DNA of 64,000 nt from Marispirochaeta sp. (GTDB lineage Bacteria > Spirochaetota > Spirochaetia > JC444 > Marispirochaetaceae), in the NCBI RefSeq assembly GCF_963668165.1, contig NZ_OY764209.1, positions 1 through 64,000 of the forward strand, read 5' to 3'. Both the position numbers and the translations under genes were made by a program. A model generated the notes under the pieces. It was not told where the DNA came from. It did not search any database and was given only the letters and a program-made list of their open reading frames with translations. The stretch's first letter is position 1, and the number at the start of each line of letters is the position of its first letter. Positions 10,153 through 19,235 of the stretch are shown piece by piece.

Positions 10153-10923
10153 ATGAACCTGTATCTGTTGATCAACATTCTGGTGGTGTTTTTTCCGCTT
10201 TCTCCTCTCCTTTGACCGGCGCGTTGTCTTCTACCGTCAATGGTCGGCGGTCCTTCCGGCAATTCTGATGGTTGCTGCGGTTTTCATTGCTCAGGATATT
10301 CACGCCACAGCGCAGGGGCACTGGAGCTTTTCTCCCCGTTTTGCCGGAACACTGAAAAATCCTGGGGCTTCCTCCGGGGGAGTGGCTCTTTTTCCTGACA
10401 GTCCCCTTCGCTTCCCTCTTTGTGTATGCCTGCGTCAGAGGATATCAGCGGGAACGGACCCTGCCGATACCCCGCATAACAGGCCTGGTACTGACGGGGG
10501 CGGCCCCTCATAACAGCCGTTGTTTCCCGTAGCCTGGATTATACACAATGGGTTATGCTTCTTACGGCCCTTGCCTTCCTTGTATTATGGCTTCTTCAGC
10601 CCCTGCTGCTGCGCAGTCTCCACTTCTGGACGGCCATCAGTATCAGCTATCTTGCCTTTGCCATTGTAAACGGAATACTTACGGCTGTTCCGGTGGTTAT
10701 CTATTCTCAGGAAGCAAACTCAGGGATTCGCCTTGGATCGATTCCCCTGGAAGATTTCTTCTACAGCTTTGCCCTCCTGAGTCTCAATTTCTCCCTTTTT
10801 CGCCTTTTCCTCGATGGAGGCGCCCGTTCCTTTCCTGAGGACGGCTGTGTTGCAGGACCGGGAGGTAAAGGTTCAACCAGAACCCCGGCAACGGCGTATC
10901 GGTTCCTGGACCGGAATGGCTGA
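10153..10923 (+). pseudogene. crtY: Lycopene cyclase, fused CrtYc-CrtYd type, with three frameshifts
   Basis: Membrane cyclase that forms beta-ionone rings on lycopene. No single frame is open, but joining three +1 shifts restores a protein of about 255 aa. Frame 1 gives MNLYLLINILVVFFPL; frame 2 gives FDRRVVFYRQW and GHWSFSPRFAGTLK; frame 3 gives GLPPGEWLFFLTVPFASLF; frame 1 again gives SLHFWTAISISYLAF and GIRLGSIPLEDFFYSF. These match the CrtYc and CrtYd halves in order. The shifts fall near 10195-10205, at the A5 run 10355-10359, and around 10495-10506 in G/C runs, each fitting one extra base. Either a recent pseudogene or homopolymer sequencing errors. The end overlaps the crtD start. Confidence 0.8.
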
Positions 10924-12415
10924 TCAGATGAGAAAGAAGGCCATTGTAGCAGGAGCTGGCCTGGGGGGAATTGCAGCCGCGGGACGTCTGGCCGCTGCGG
11001 GTTTCAGCGTGGATGTCTTCGAACAGGCCGCCTGTCCCGGAGGCAAAGCGGGCAGTGAGCTTATCGGTGCTTACCGTTTTGATACCGGACCGAGCCTTCT
11101 TACCATGCCCTTTGTATTCGATGAATGGTTCTCCGCCTTGGGTATGCGGCGCTCCGAGTCCCTGGGATTCGTAGCTCTCTCTCCCATAACCCGCTACTTT
11201 TTCAGTGACGGGAGCCGCCTGCAGAGCTACAGCGAACGGGAGCTTCTGTTGGAAGAGATTCGGGCAAACACCAGAGAGAACCCGGACCGCCTTGATAATT
11301 ATCTTGCCGCCTGCGAAAGGATTTACACAACAGCAGGAAATATCTTTCTTCGTCACAGTCTGCATGAGACAGAAACCTACCGCTCCCGGGAATTCCTGCG
11401 TGCCCTTCCGAGACTCCCCTTTATCGGCGCCCTGACAAGCATGGATGCGATCAACCGCCGCTATTTCAAGGACCCGAAGATCGTTCAGCTCTTCAACCGC
11501 TACGCGACCTACAATGGATCAAGCCCCTACAAAACACCGGGGACCATGACCTTGATCCCCCATGTAGAGTACAATCTGGGGACCTTTGGCGTTGAGGGAG
11601 GAATATATTCAATCCCCCGGAGCATGGTCGCTGCAGCTCAGGAAAGTGGGGTGAATTTTTACTTTTCCAGCCCCGTCGAGAAAATCCTCACAGAAGGGGA
11701 CAACGTCACCGGTGTTCGGGTGGGCGGAGAAAGGATTACATCCCCAATAGTAATCAGCAATGCCGATGTCTTAAGCACCTACGAAAAACTTCTCGCTTTG
11801 CCCCGGGCAAAAGAGGCAGAGCGCTATCGCCGTCTGGAACCCTCATCCTCCGGGATTGTGTTCTACTGGGGCCTGGGGCGCAGCTTTTCACAGCTGGGCC
11901 TGCACAACATCTTTTTCGCCTCGGATTACCCGGCGGAATTCCGCTGGATATTCGGTAAAGGCGAAATCCCTGAAGATCTGACAATCTACATCAACATAAC
12001 ATCAAAACTCAGTACCTCAGACGCCCCTGAAGGCGGGGAAAACTGGTTTGTACTGATAAATGCTCCGGCCGATCGCGGTCAGGACTGGCTGGCCATCAAG
12101 GAGAAAATACGAGGCAAGGTACTTGCCATCCTCTCTTCACGGCTGGGGACGGATATTCTCCCCCTCATTGAAGCAGAGGGAAGCCTTACACCTCCTGAGA
12201 TCGAATCCCGGACATCAAGCACCCATGGAAGTCTCTACGGCATTGCGTCAAACAGCATCTCCGCTGCCTTCCGCCGACACCGTAACAGGAGCCGTCACCC
12301 CGGGGGTCTCTACTTCTGCGGCGGAAGCGCCCACCCCGGAGGAGGAATGCCTCTGGTCGTTCTTTCAGGGACCATCGCAGCAGAACTCGTAATCAGGGAC
12401 TGGAGCCGTTTATGA
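10916..12415 (+). CDS. crtD: Carotenoid desaturase, CrtD-like (1-hydroxycarotenoid 3,4-desaturase)
   Basis: Second CrtI-family flavoprotein of the cluster, 499 aa. It begins AIVAGAGLGGIAAAGRLAAAG then CPGGKAGSE and DTGPSLLTMP, and ends FCGGSAHPGGGMPLVVLSG. The central YATYNGSSPYKTPGTMTLIP is characteristic, in my recollection, of CrtD-type enzymes that introduce the 3,4 double bond after C1 hydration. Its position directly before a CruF-type hydratase supports that. Start: I take the ATG overlapping the cyclase stop; an in-frame ATG 12 nt later and a longer frame from 10814 are alternatives. The stop overlaps the cruF ATG as ATGA. Phytoene desaturation is the alternative role. Confidence 0.82.
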   Translation: MADQMRKKAIVAGAGLGGIAAAGRLAAAGFSVDVFEQAACPGGKAGSELIGAYRFDTGPSLLTMPFVFDEWFSALGMRRSESLGFVALSPITRYFFSDGSRLQSYSERELLLEEIRANTRENPDRLDNYLAACERIYTTAGNIFLRHSLHETETYRSREFLRALPRLPFIGALTSMDAINRRYFKDPKIVQLFNRYATYNGSSPYKTPGTMTLIPHVEYNLGTFGVEGGIYSIPRSMVAAAQESGVNFYFSSPVEKILTEGDNVTGVRVGGERITSPIVISNADVLSTYEKLLALPRAKEAERYRRLEPSSSGIVFYWGLGRSFSQLGLHNIFFASDYPAEFRWIFGKGEIPEDLTIYINITSKLSTSDAPEGGENWFVLINAPADRGQDWLAIKEKIRGKVLAILSSRLGTDILPLIEAEGSLTPPEIESRTSSTHGSLYGIASNSISAAFRRHRNRSRHPGGLYFCGGSAHPGGGMPLVVLSGTIAAELVIRDWSRL

Positions 12416-13071
12416 GTTTTCACAAAGTAATCATGGACTATCGCATCGCAGGACTTGTTATCGCTGTCTTCTACGCGGTCGGCATCGCGGGGCACATCTA
12501 TCCGCCGACTCTGCCCTTGATGATCCGCCTGACTCCCTGGGTGCTTCTGTTGTTTGGACTTCTGGTTATACTTCAAGTAAATCCCGGACCGCCCGGGCGG
12601 GCGGCTATCTGGATAGTCTGCACCTATCTGTTCACCTTTTCCATGGAAGCCCTGGGTGTTGCCACCGGTAATGTTTTCGGCGACTACCGCTACGGTTCAA
12701 GTCTTGGGTTCCAGCTCTTTGAGGTACCCCTGGTAATCGGTTTCAACTGGACGATAATTGTCCTGGCCATCTCCGGGGAGGTGTACCACGTTGTCCGAAG
12801 CCCCCTGTTGGGTGCTCTGCTTACTGGTGGAGGAGCGGTTCTGTTTGACTGGGTCATGGAGCCTGCGGCGATCTCCCTGGTCTACTGGCATTGGGAACAG
12901 GGGGTAATTCCGCTGCAGAATTACCTTGCCTGGTTCGCAATTGCCGCTCTGTGCTCCTGGAGTTTTCACAGGCTCCGCATACACAGCGCTTCGCGCCTGG
13001 GGGCCCTCTACGTCCTGATACAGCTGGTCTTTTTTATTGTTCTGCGGATAACAGGGACTCAATTTCCGTAA
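12412..13071 (+). CDS. cruF: Carotenoid 1,2-hydratase, CruF family membrane protein
   Basis: 219-aa polytopic protein with about six to seven hydrophobic segments. The sequence FSMEALGVATGNVFGDYRYG, then LFEVPLVIGFNW and FDWVMEPAAI, is the pattern of the CruF / bisanhydrobacterioruberin-hydratase family (formerly DUF422), which adds water across the 1',2' double bond of gamma-carotene or related ends. Conserved Glu and Asp residues within membrane segments are probably catalytic. It overlaps crtD by 4 bp and ends the forward carotenoid operon. With crtD it predicts a 1'-hydroxy-3',4'-didehydro end group. Confidence 0.85.
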   Translation: MSFHKVIMDYRIAGLVIAVFYAVGIAGHIYPPTLPLMIRLTPWVLLLFGLLVILQVNPGPPGRAAIWIVCTYLFTFSMEALGVATGNVFGDYRYGSSLGFQLFEVPLVIGFNWTIIVLAISGEVYHVVRSPLLGALLTGGGAVLFDWVMEPAAISLVYWHWEQGVIPLQNYLAWFAIAALCSWSFHRLRIHSASRLGALYVLIQLVFFIVLRITGTQFP

Positions 13072-13112
13072 ATTGACTGGATTCACTCCGCCGGAGATTG
13101 TAGAATAAAAGA

Positions 13113-14807
13113 GTGGAAAGATTCTACAAAAATGAGAAACCAAAACACGTGGGCAAGCTGGGGCGGTACAGAAGTATAATTGGGAAACTGATTGCTTACG
13201 GGTTTGAAGATTTCCTTATCCGGCTTGGTCTGGTCAAAGGACCGGGCATCGTAAGAAAACTCCAGCACCGCCGCGGTGCCGCAGTATCTCACAAGGACCC
13301 CATGGCGATCCGGCTGCGCTACATGCTGGAAGATCTGGGCCCTACCTTTATTAAGCTCGGACAGATACTGAGCCTCCGCACAGATATTCTGCCCGAGGAT
13401 TACACAGCAGAGCTGAGCCAGCTGCAGACCGACGCTTTGCCTCTTCCCTCAAAGGAGATCCGCTCGGAAATTGAGTGGAGTTTTAAGCGCAGTATAGACC
13501 AGGTTTTCAGGGAGTTTCAGGATGAACCCATTGCTTCCGCTTCAATTGCACAGGTTCACCGCGGAGTTACCATGGAAGGCGCCGAGGTTGCTATAAAGGT
13601 ACGGCGCCCGGGAATTACGAACCTGGTGGAGACCGACCTGAGCATCCTGAGGGACCTGGCCCAGCTTGCCGAACGCTACCTGCCCTCCATGAAAATCTAC
13701 GGCCCGGTAAAAATTGTCGACGAGTTCTCCCGCAGTATTAAAATGGAACTGGACTTTTTCCACGAGGGCAGAGCCTTTGACCTGTTCCGAAAAAGCTTTT
13801 CCAAAGAAGAGGGAATCATCATTCCAAAAGTCTATTGGGACTATTCCAACTCCCGGGTCCTTACCATGGAGTATGTTCACGGAACTACCGTGGGAGAATA
13901 TATTGAAGAGCAGCACAGCAGGGAAGAACGGCGCTATTATGCCGACCTTGGGGTCCATTACATTCTGACCCAGATATTTAAATTCGGTTTCTTTAACGCG
14001 GATCCCCATCCCGGTAATTTTATAGTAACGCCGGAGGGAAAACTCTCCCCCCTGGATTTTGGTATGGTCGGCTTTATTGACCGCCATATGAAGGAGGCCC
14101 TGTTCGCCATCTTTGAGGCATTTGTACGCAGGGATCCGAACAAGATCGTCCAGACTTTTCTGCGAATGGATTTTATCGAGGAAGAAACATCCATTCACGA
14201 TCTTCGTCATGATCTGAACAATCTGATTAATTATTATTACAGTATTCCCGTTTCACACATTCGGGCAGGGAAAATCATCGAAGACCTGTCCAGGATTATT
14301 CGGACCTTCCACATATCCCTTCCGGCAGATTTAGCCCTTACCTTCAAGGTTATACTTACTGCCGAAGGATTGGGACGCGAACTGGACCCGGATTATAACA
14401 TCATTAAAGCAGCAGAACCCTTTTTGCAGCAATACATGTTCGAACGACTGCGGCCCAAAGAACGGTTCACGGACACACTGGATTTCCTGACGGAGGCTGG
14501 TACCTTTGCCCGCAGTTTTCCCAATGACGCCAGTATGATCATGAAAAAACTCCGGGCGGGCAAGCTGAAACTGGAGGTGGAAATAAAGGGCCTGGATACC
14601 ACTACCAGAGAACTGGATAAATCCTTCAACCGCCTGGCCTTCAGTATCATAATCGCAGGACTTTTGATTGGGTCTTCCTTCATGAACCAGTTTGAAGGGG
14701 GATTAAAGGTCTTCGGATTCTCCATTATCGCCCTTGGAGGTTACTTTGTAGCCGGAATACTGGGGCTCTGGCTTATTATCGGGATTATCCGATCGGGAAG
14801 AATATGA
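13113..14807 (+). CDS. UbiB/ABC1/AarF-family atypical kinase
   Basis: 564 aa. Family hallmarks are all visible: the KxGQ motif in FIKLGQILSLRTDILP (about residue 75-90), the alanine-rich ASASIAQVHRG, the lysine motif AIKVRRPG, the catalytic-loop analogue NADPHPGNF (about 297) and PLDFGMVG (the DFG). Two C-terminal hydrophobic helices (about 510-560) would anchor it in the membrane. UbiB proteins act as ATPases in isoprenoid-lipid/quinone metabolism, which suits a neighbourhood of terpenoid genes. The start is a GTG with no SD; a TAGAAT hexamer ends 6 nt before it, but its -35 is poor. It converges on crtE with a 7-bp gap. Confidence 0.85.
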   Translation: MERFYKNEKPKHVGKLGRYRSIIGKLIAYGFEDFLIRLGLVKGPGIVRKLQHRRGAAVSHKDPMAIRLRYMLEDLGPTFIKLGQILSLRTDILPEDYTAELSQLQTDALPLPSKEIRSEIEWSFKRSIDQVFREFQDEPIASASIAQVHRGVTMEGAEVAIKVRRPGITNLVETDLSILRDLAQLAERYLPSMKIYGPVKIVDEFSRSIKMELDFFHEGRAFDLFRKSFSKEEGIIIPKVYWDYSNSRVLTMEYVHGTTVGEYIEEQHSREERRYYADLGVHYILTQIFKFGFFNADPHPGNFIVTPEGKLSPLDFGMVGFIDRHMKEALFAIFEAFVRRDPNKIVQTFLRMDFIEEETSIHDLRHDLNNLINYYYSIPVSHIRAGKIIEDLSRIIRTFHISLPADLALTFKVILTAEGLGRELDPDYNIIKAAEPFLQQYMFERLRPKERFTDTLDFLTEAGTFARSFPNDASMIMKKLRAGKLKLEVEIKGLDTTTRELDKSFNRLAFSIIIAGLLIGSSFMNQFEGGLKVFGFSIIALGGYFVAGILGLWLIIGIIRSGRI

Positions 14808-14814
14808 AATCAGA

Positions 14815-15876
14815 TTATACCTTTCGGGAAAAATTATACTCCGCAAAGGAAGTAAGTATACTTAAAAAGTCCGGATAATCTGAAGGAAGCCTGTCGATTT
14901 CAGAGAGTATTCTGCTCTGGTATGCCTGAAGGAGAGTTTCAACCTCCTCCAGAACACCGGTCTGTTCCAGTTTTTTCCGCACAAAGGTAATATCCCCGGG
15001 ACTGACCTTCGGAGCGCCCACAAGACGAACAACCTGGTTCCTCTCGGCTTCAGATAAGCGGTTCAGCAGTTTAACGTAGAAGATGGTCTGCTTTCCCTCG
15101 TTCAGGTCCGTTCCCACGGGCTTGCCTATTTCCTGCTGATTCCCGAAAAGCCCGAGCTCGTCATCCCGGATCTGAAATATAACCCCCAGATGCTCTCCCA
15201 AACGACTCAAAATCCCGAGGGATCTGTCATCTGCTCCTCCAAGAAGAGCGCCGGCCATCAGGGGCAGAGAGAAGGTATAGCGTCCTGTCTTGTGCACATA
15301 GAGGGAGATGACCTCATCTTCTGCAGGCGGCTCCGGTAAAACACCTGCCCGTATATCCTGCATCTGGCCGAGGCCAACACCGGCCATCTCCCGGGAACAG
15401 AGAGTCATCAGCTTTCCAAGCACCGTGTAATGCGCCTGTATGGAAGAGAGGATCTCGTATCCCAGAAAAAAGGCGATATCACCGACACAGATCCCCAGGG
15501 ACTCACCTGTCCGTTCAGGGTCAAAGGCTCTGTCATTCTTTAAATCCTCTGTAAACTGCACGTGCATGGCCGGGTTCCCCCGCCTTAAGGGATCCCGGTC
15601 CATAATGTCATCGTGAATCAAGAGGGCGGACTGAAACAGTTCCATTACAGAACCGAGTTTATCCGCCTCCCTATCCACGTTTCCTGAGAACAACCCCTGC
15701 CCAAGAGCGGCAAGACCTCCCCGGATCATCTTCCCTTCCCGGGAATAACCAAGGAGCCTGTCTGCGACAGAAGTCCCCATGGGATTTACTGCTGCGAGCT
15801 CCGGTGCGCGACGGTTGAGAAAATCCTTTAAAAAATTATATATCGCTTTCTTGCGCAGAGCAAAAAACTCTTTCAT
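14815..15876 (-). CDS. crtE: Polyprenyl diphosphate synthase, probably geranylgeranyl diphosphate synthase
   Basis: Class I trans-prenyltransferase, 353 aa, making the C20 precursor of phytoene from IPP and allylic diphosphates. First aspartate-rich motif ALLIHDDIMDRDPLRRG; second motif QIRDDELGLFG, followed by KPVGTDLNEGKQTIFYVK. The adjacent carotenoid genes favour GGPP, but chain length is not decided by what I can read, and a longer-chain quinone precursor is possible. GGAGAGG lies about a dozen bases before the ATG. It is transcribed toward the UbiB-like gene and is not in the crt operon itself. Confidence 0.85.
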   Translation of the reverse strand: MKEFFALRKKAIYNFLKDFLNRRAPELAAVNPMGTSVADRLLGYSREGKMIRGGLAALGQGLFSGNVDREADKLGSVMELFQSALLIHDDIMDRDPLRRGNPAMHVQFTEDLKNDRAFDPERTGESLGICVGDIAFFLGYEILSSIQAHYTVLGKLMTLCSREMAGVGLGQMQDIRAGVLPEPPAEDEVISLYVHKTGRYTFSLPLMAGALLGGADDRSLGILSRLGEHLGVIFQIRDDELGLFGNQQEIGKPVGTDLNEGKQTIFYVKLLNRLSEAERNQVVRLVGAPKVSPGDITFVRKKLEQTGVLEEVETLLQAYQSRILSEIDRLPSDYPDFLSILTSFAEYNFSRKV

Positions 15877-15984
15877 CCCGATTATGCCTCTCCGATTCCG
15901 CTGCAGTAGTGCGTAACGGCTACACCATCCTAAAAGAACAGAGCAATGTCAAGCTGCCGGATATGATTCGCAGATCTTCTTTTT

Positions 15985-16932
15985 TCAAGGGATTTCCAGC
16001 CTGACAACCGACTGTTCCCGAACCGATTCTGCTGTATCGAGGTAGTTCACAACAGTTTTTTCCCCCTGGCGGACCATCCGAATAACACTGGACGGCCCTT
16101 CCCACAGCAGGTCCAAAAAGGTTCCGTTCAGGCACACCGTCACACCCACCGCATCCTGTACAGTCCGTAATCTTGCAGGAAGGGCTTTACGGAAAATCTC
16201 TGCCTGTCTCCGGTCGTATTGTTCACCGTTGGCCTTAATATCGATCCACACATCAACATCCGCGTACTTTTGTTCCCATACAGAAAAAAAAGTGTCACGG
16301 CAGATGGTGATTCCAATTTCGTGAGCATTGAAAGTAATGCTGTCTGCTGCATTAAAAGATCCGGGTTTGATTCCTATAAGGTCAGATTCGAAGGGTGTAA
16401 GAAAAACCTTATCCTGCCGGTACCGTACACGTCCATCCCTGTCATAGAGCACCGCGCGATTCCGCAACTCCCTGCCTGATACTCCATCCGCTACGGCAAA
16501 GCAGGTACCTCCCAGAATGGCAACTCCATAACGCCGGGCAAGACCTCCCCAAATCCGGTCCATACTGCTGTCAACAGGATACCGTAAAAAATATTCTTCC
16601 AGGCTTTCCGTTCCATAGCGGCTTTCAAGAAGCTTCAGGCCGGCGTCCAAAGTCTTCCCTTCCAGTACAGTTTGAACATCCAGGCCAAAGAATGCAAAGA
16701 ATACTCCGGTATATTCCGGAAAGATAATGAGATCGACCTTTCCCGCAGCAAGCGTCTCTTCGATTATCTTCGCGGCGTATGAGGTAAAGGACTCTTCGTT
16801 TCTATAAATAGAAGGATGAATCTCAAGCTGAATCCCCGCGGCACGAAACGGCTCTCCGACAAGGACAAAACCACAGTTTCCAGTACAAACAAGGAGTAGA
16901 AAAAAAACGTAAAAAAATCTTCTGTTATCCAT
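15985..16932 (-). CDS. Secreted nitrilase-superfamily (carbon-nitrogen hydrolase) protein
   Basis: 315 aa. An N-terminal hydrophobic segment after MDNRRFF looks like a signal peptide or anchor. The nitrilase fold triad is present: Glu in IIFPEYTGVF, Lys in YRQDKVFLTPFE and Cys in IGITICRDTFF, so it should hydrolyse or transfer from an amide or nitrile. The exported location is unusual for the superfamily; apolipoprotein N-acyltransferase is one membrane relative but is much larger. The start is uncertain: no clear SD; I use the ATG rather than a TTG six codons up. It is divergent from the HAD gene. Substrate unknown. Confidence 0.7.
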   Translation of the reverse strand: MDNRRFFYVFFLLLVCTGNCGFVLVGEPFRAAGIQLEIHPSIYRNEESFTSYAAKIIEETLAAGKVDLIIFPEYTGVFFAFFGLDVQTVLEGKTLDAGLKLLESRYGTESLEEYFLRYPVDSSMDRIWGGLARRYGVAILGGTCFAVADGVSGRELRNRAVLYDRDGRVRYRQDKVFLTPFESDLIGIKPGSFNAADSITFNAHEIGITICRDTFFSVWEQKYADVDVWIDIKANGEQYDRRQAEIFRKALPARLRTVQDAVGVTVCLNGTFLDLLWEGPSSVIRMVRQGEKTVVNYLDTAESVREQSVVRLEIP

Positions 16933-17011
16933 ACAACCAGAACCATTCAAATCAGGGACAAGGTCCTTACAGCCCTTGCCCCATGTATAAGTTTCAGGTA
17001 GCTTACACTAC

Positions 17012-17668
17012 ATGATCAGCTATATTTTATTCGATCTTGACAATACCCTCTACCCGGAATCAAGTATTCTGGGAGAGCGCTTCGAAAAGGGTATCAACAG
17101 TTTTGTGGCCCGTTATCTTGGTATCAGCGAAGAGGAAGCCCGGCGGCAGCGCCGCGAACGCCGCAGGGAGTTTGGAACAACCTTGCAATGGCTGACCCAG
17201 GTCCATAACTTTACCGATATCGACAATTACATGGACGCGGTTCACCCGAAGAACATGAAAAAGTATCTGGAGAAGAATCCGGCGCTTACAAGGATTGTCA
17301 GGTCTCTCCCGGTAAAAAGGTCAATTCTGACCAACTCTCCACGGGAACACGCGGAACGCGTTTTAAGCTATCTGGAAATTATAGATCAGTTCGAGCATAT
17401 CTTTGACCTCAGGTATAACAACTTCATAGGGAAACCCGACCCCGGTGTTTATCAGCGCATCCTGACGAAGATAGACCGATCCCCCGAAGAGACCCTCTTT
17501 GTTGACGATATTCCCGGATATCTGGAACCTTTTCGCCGGATTGGAGGCCATGCTCTCCTGATCGATGAACTGGGTCGACATCCCCAGGCAGAGTACCCGG
17601 TAATATCAAGAATTGAGGAACTGCCTGCATTTCTTGAAAGAGAATACGGTATTACTCTTTCTTCCTGA
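17012..17668 (+). CDS. HAD-family hydrolase, pyrimidine 5'-nucleotidase-like
   Basis: 218 aa. HAD motifs: FDLDNTLYP (nucleophile Asp and acid Asp) at the N-terminus, ILTNSPREHA (motif II), IGKPDPGVYQ (motif III Lys) and FVDDIPGYLEPFRRIG (motif IV). The cap is helical and the whole resembles the SDT1/YjjG-like subfamily IA that dephosphorylates pyrimidine nucleotides, although phosphoglycolate-type substrates cannot be excluded. Its stop is 4 bp from the converging peptide-binding lipoprotein gene. Confidence 0.75.
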   Translation: MISYILFDLDNTLYPESSILGERFEKGINSFVARYLGISEEEARRQRRERRREFGTTLQWLTQVHNFTDIDNYMDAVHPKNMKKYLEKNPALTRIVRSLPVKRSILTNSPREHAERVLSYLEIIDQFEHIFDLRYNNFIGKPDPGVYQRILTKIDRSPEETLFVDDIPGYLEPFRRIGGHALLIDELGRHPQAEYPVISRIEELPAFLEREYGITLSS

Positions 17669-17672
17669 TCAA

Positions 17673-19235
17673 TCAGCGGGGCCGTATGCCGGACAGAGGA
17701 TGAAGATCCCTGATGTTCGTATGCCAGCCATCCCATTTTTCCGTATCAACTATATGCGCGGAGGCCCTGAACAGGACAGGAATGGCTCCCATGTCATCTA
17801 TAAGTATTCTTTCTGCCTGCGCCAGGTGTTCGAACCGTTCCTTTCCATAGGGCTTGTCCGCGGCCTTGAGAATTGCTTCGTCAAAGGCAAGATTTCTGTA
17901 CAATCCGTCATTGTTTTCATGGGTGGAAATAAAGGGAGCAAGAAAGGCAAGAGGATCCGGAAAGTCCCCCATCCAGCCGGCACGGGCCAGGGAAAAGTTA
18001 TGCAGACGCCTTGTAATCAGGTAGCTCCCCCACTCCTCGCTTACAGGTTCACACCTGAGATTAAGATTTTCCCGCCAGGAATCGCAGATAAACTCAAGCA
18101 CCGTCCTGTTGAAATCGGAACGGTTATAGAGAATTGTAAAGACAGGAAAACCCTTCCCTTCAGGGAAACCGGCCACCTCTAAAAGAATCTTTGCCTCTGC
18201 TGCACTATCTTCAAAAAGAGGGATTTCCGAATATCCTGGAAGATTTCCGGGAACAATCGAGTATGCAGGCAGATGGCGCCCTTCGCATACCGTCCCAAGC
18301 AGCTTGTTTCGATCAAATCCCAGGGCCAGGGCCCTGCGTACCCGGGGATCGTCAAAGGGCTGCATTTCGTTGTTTACCAGCAGATAGTAGTTTTCAAGGC
18401 CAGGCGCAGTATAGAGTGCGTCGCTCTCCCGCAGCGCTGCCGGCAGGTCTTCCGGAAGATCGGAAATCCAGTCGGCATCACCATCGAGAAACATACGGAA
18501 AGCTGCCTCCACATCCGGAACAACCCGATAGTTCACCTGTGTAAGAGCGACCTTTTTTCTGCCTCGATACTGGTCATTTTTAACAAGGGTAATGTCCCCT
18601 CCTTTTTCCCAGGTCTCAGGGATAAAGGCTCCGTTTCCCGCAAAATTCTCAGGTTTTACCCAGGCGAAGCCGTATTTTTCCACGCGGTGTACCGGTATGA
18701 CAAGAAGAGAATGGTGTACCATGGCCTGAAGAAAGTGCGGCATCGGCCGGGCCAGTTCAACCTGAAAGGTATAATCATCAAGAGCTCGTATCCCCACGGC
18801 CTCCGGGCCTGCCGAGCCGGACAGGAATTCCCCGGCACCCTTAATAAACATGCCCGGATACCATGAGAAGGGAGACGCAGTTTGCGGATCCAGACACCGA
18901 AGCCACGAATCTACCACAGTCTGTGCGCTTATCCGTATTCCGTCGCTCCATACAGCCTTGCGCAGGAAAAAACTGTATTTTAAACCATCAGCACTCATCT
19001 GCCAGCTTTCTGCAAGACCCGGCATAGGTTCACCCGTCTTCGGGTCTGCCGTTACAAGCCCCTCGAAAAGGGCGTGGACTATACGTTCCTCCCCCGTACT
19101 TTTTATGTAATGGGGGTCAATGCTCCCGATGCCCCTGGCTCCGAGGATTACGAAGGCGTCAACGGAATTCCTGAGGCTGCAGCCTGCGGCTGTTACAGCA
19201 AAAACAATCACTATAATGCGGAAAATGACTCTCAT
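17673..19235 (-). CDS. Oligopeptide ABC transporter substrate-binding lipoprotein (family 5)
   Basis: 520 aa. The start ATG overlaps the upstream stop in an ATGA, giving MRVIFRIIVIVF then a lipobox AAGC with Cys at about residue 19, so a lipid-anchored periplasmic protein. The family 5 (OppA/DppA) pattern is clear: GSIDPHYIKSTGEERIVHALFEGL, GLAESWQMSADGLKYSFFLRK, DPRVRRALALGFDRNKL. No permease or ATPase gene is nearby, so it is an orphan binding protein that must share a transporter encoded elsewhere. Coupled to the UPF0158-GNAT gene. Confidence 0.88.
   Translation of the reverse strand: MRVIFRIIVIVFAVTAAGCSLRNSVDAFVILGARGIGSIDPHYIKSTGEERIVHALFEGLVTADPKTGEPMPGLAESWQMSADGLKYSFFLRKAVWSDGIRISAQTVVDSWLRCLDPQTASPFSWYPGMFIKGAGEFLSGSAGPEAVGIRALDDYTFQVELARPMPHFLQAMVHHSLLVIPVHRVEKYGFAWVKPENFAGNGAFIPETWEKGGDITLVKNDQYRGRKKVALTQVNYRVVPDVEAAFRMFLDGDADWISDLPEDLPAALRESDALYTAPGLENYYLLVNNEMQPFDDPRVRRALALGFDRNKLLGTVCEGRHLPAYSIVPGNLPGYSEIPLFEDSAAEAKILLEVAGFPEGKGFPVFTILYNRSDFNRTVLEFICDSWRENLNLRCEPVSEEWGSYLITRRLHNFSLARAGWMGDFPDPLAFLAPFISTHENNDGLYRNLAFDEAILKAADKPYGKERFEHLAQAERILIDDMGAIPVLFRASAHIVDTEKWDGWHTNIRDLHPLSGIRPR

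Noticed and set aside
10784..11365. 193-aa minus-strand open frame
   Set aside because: Shadow of crtD; the plus strand encodes clear FAD-enzyme motifs.
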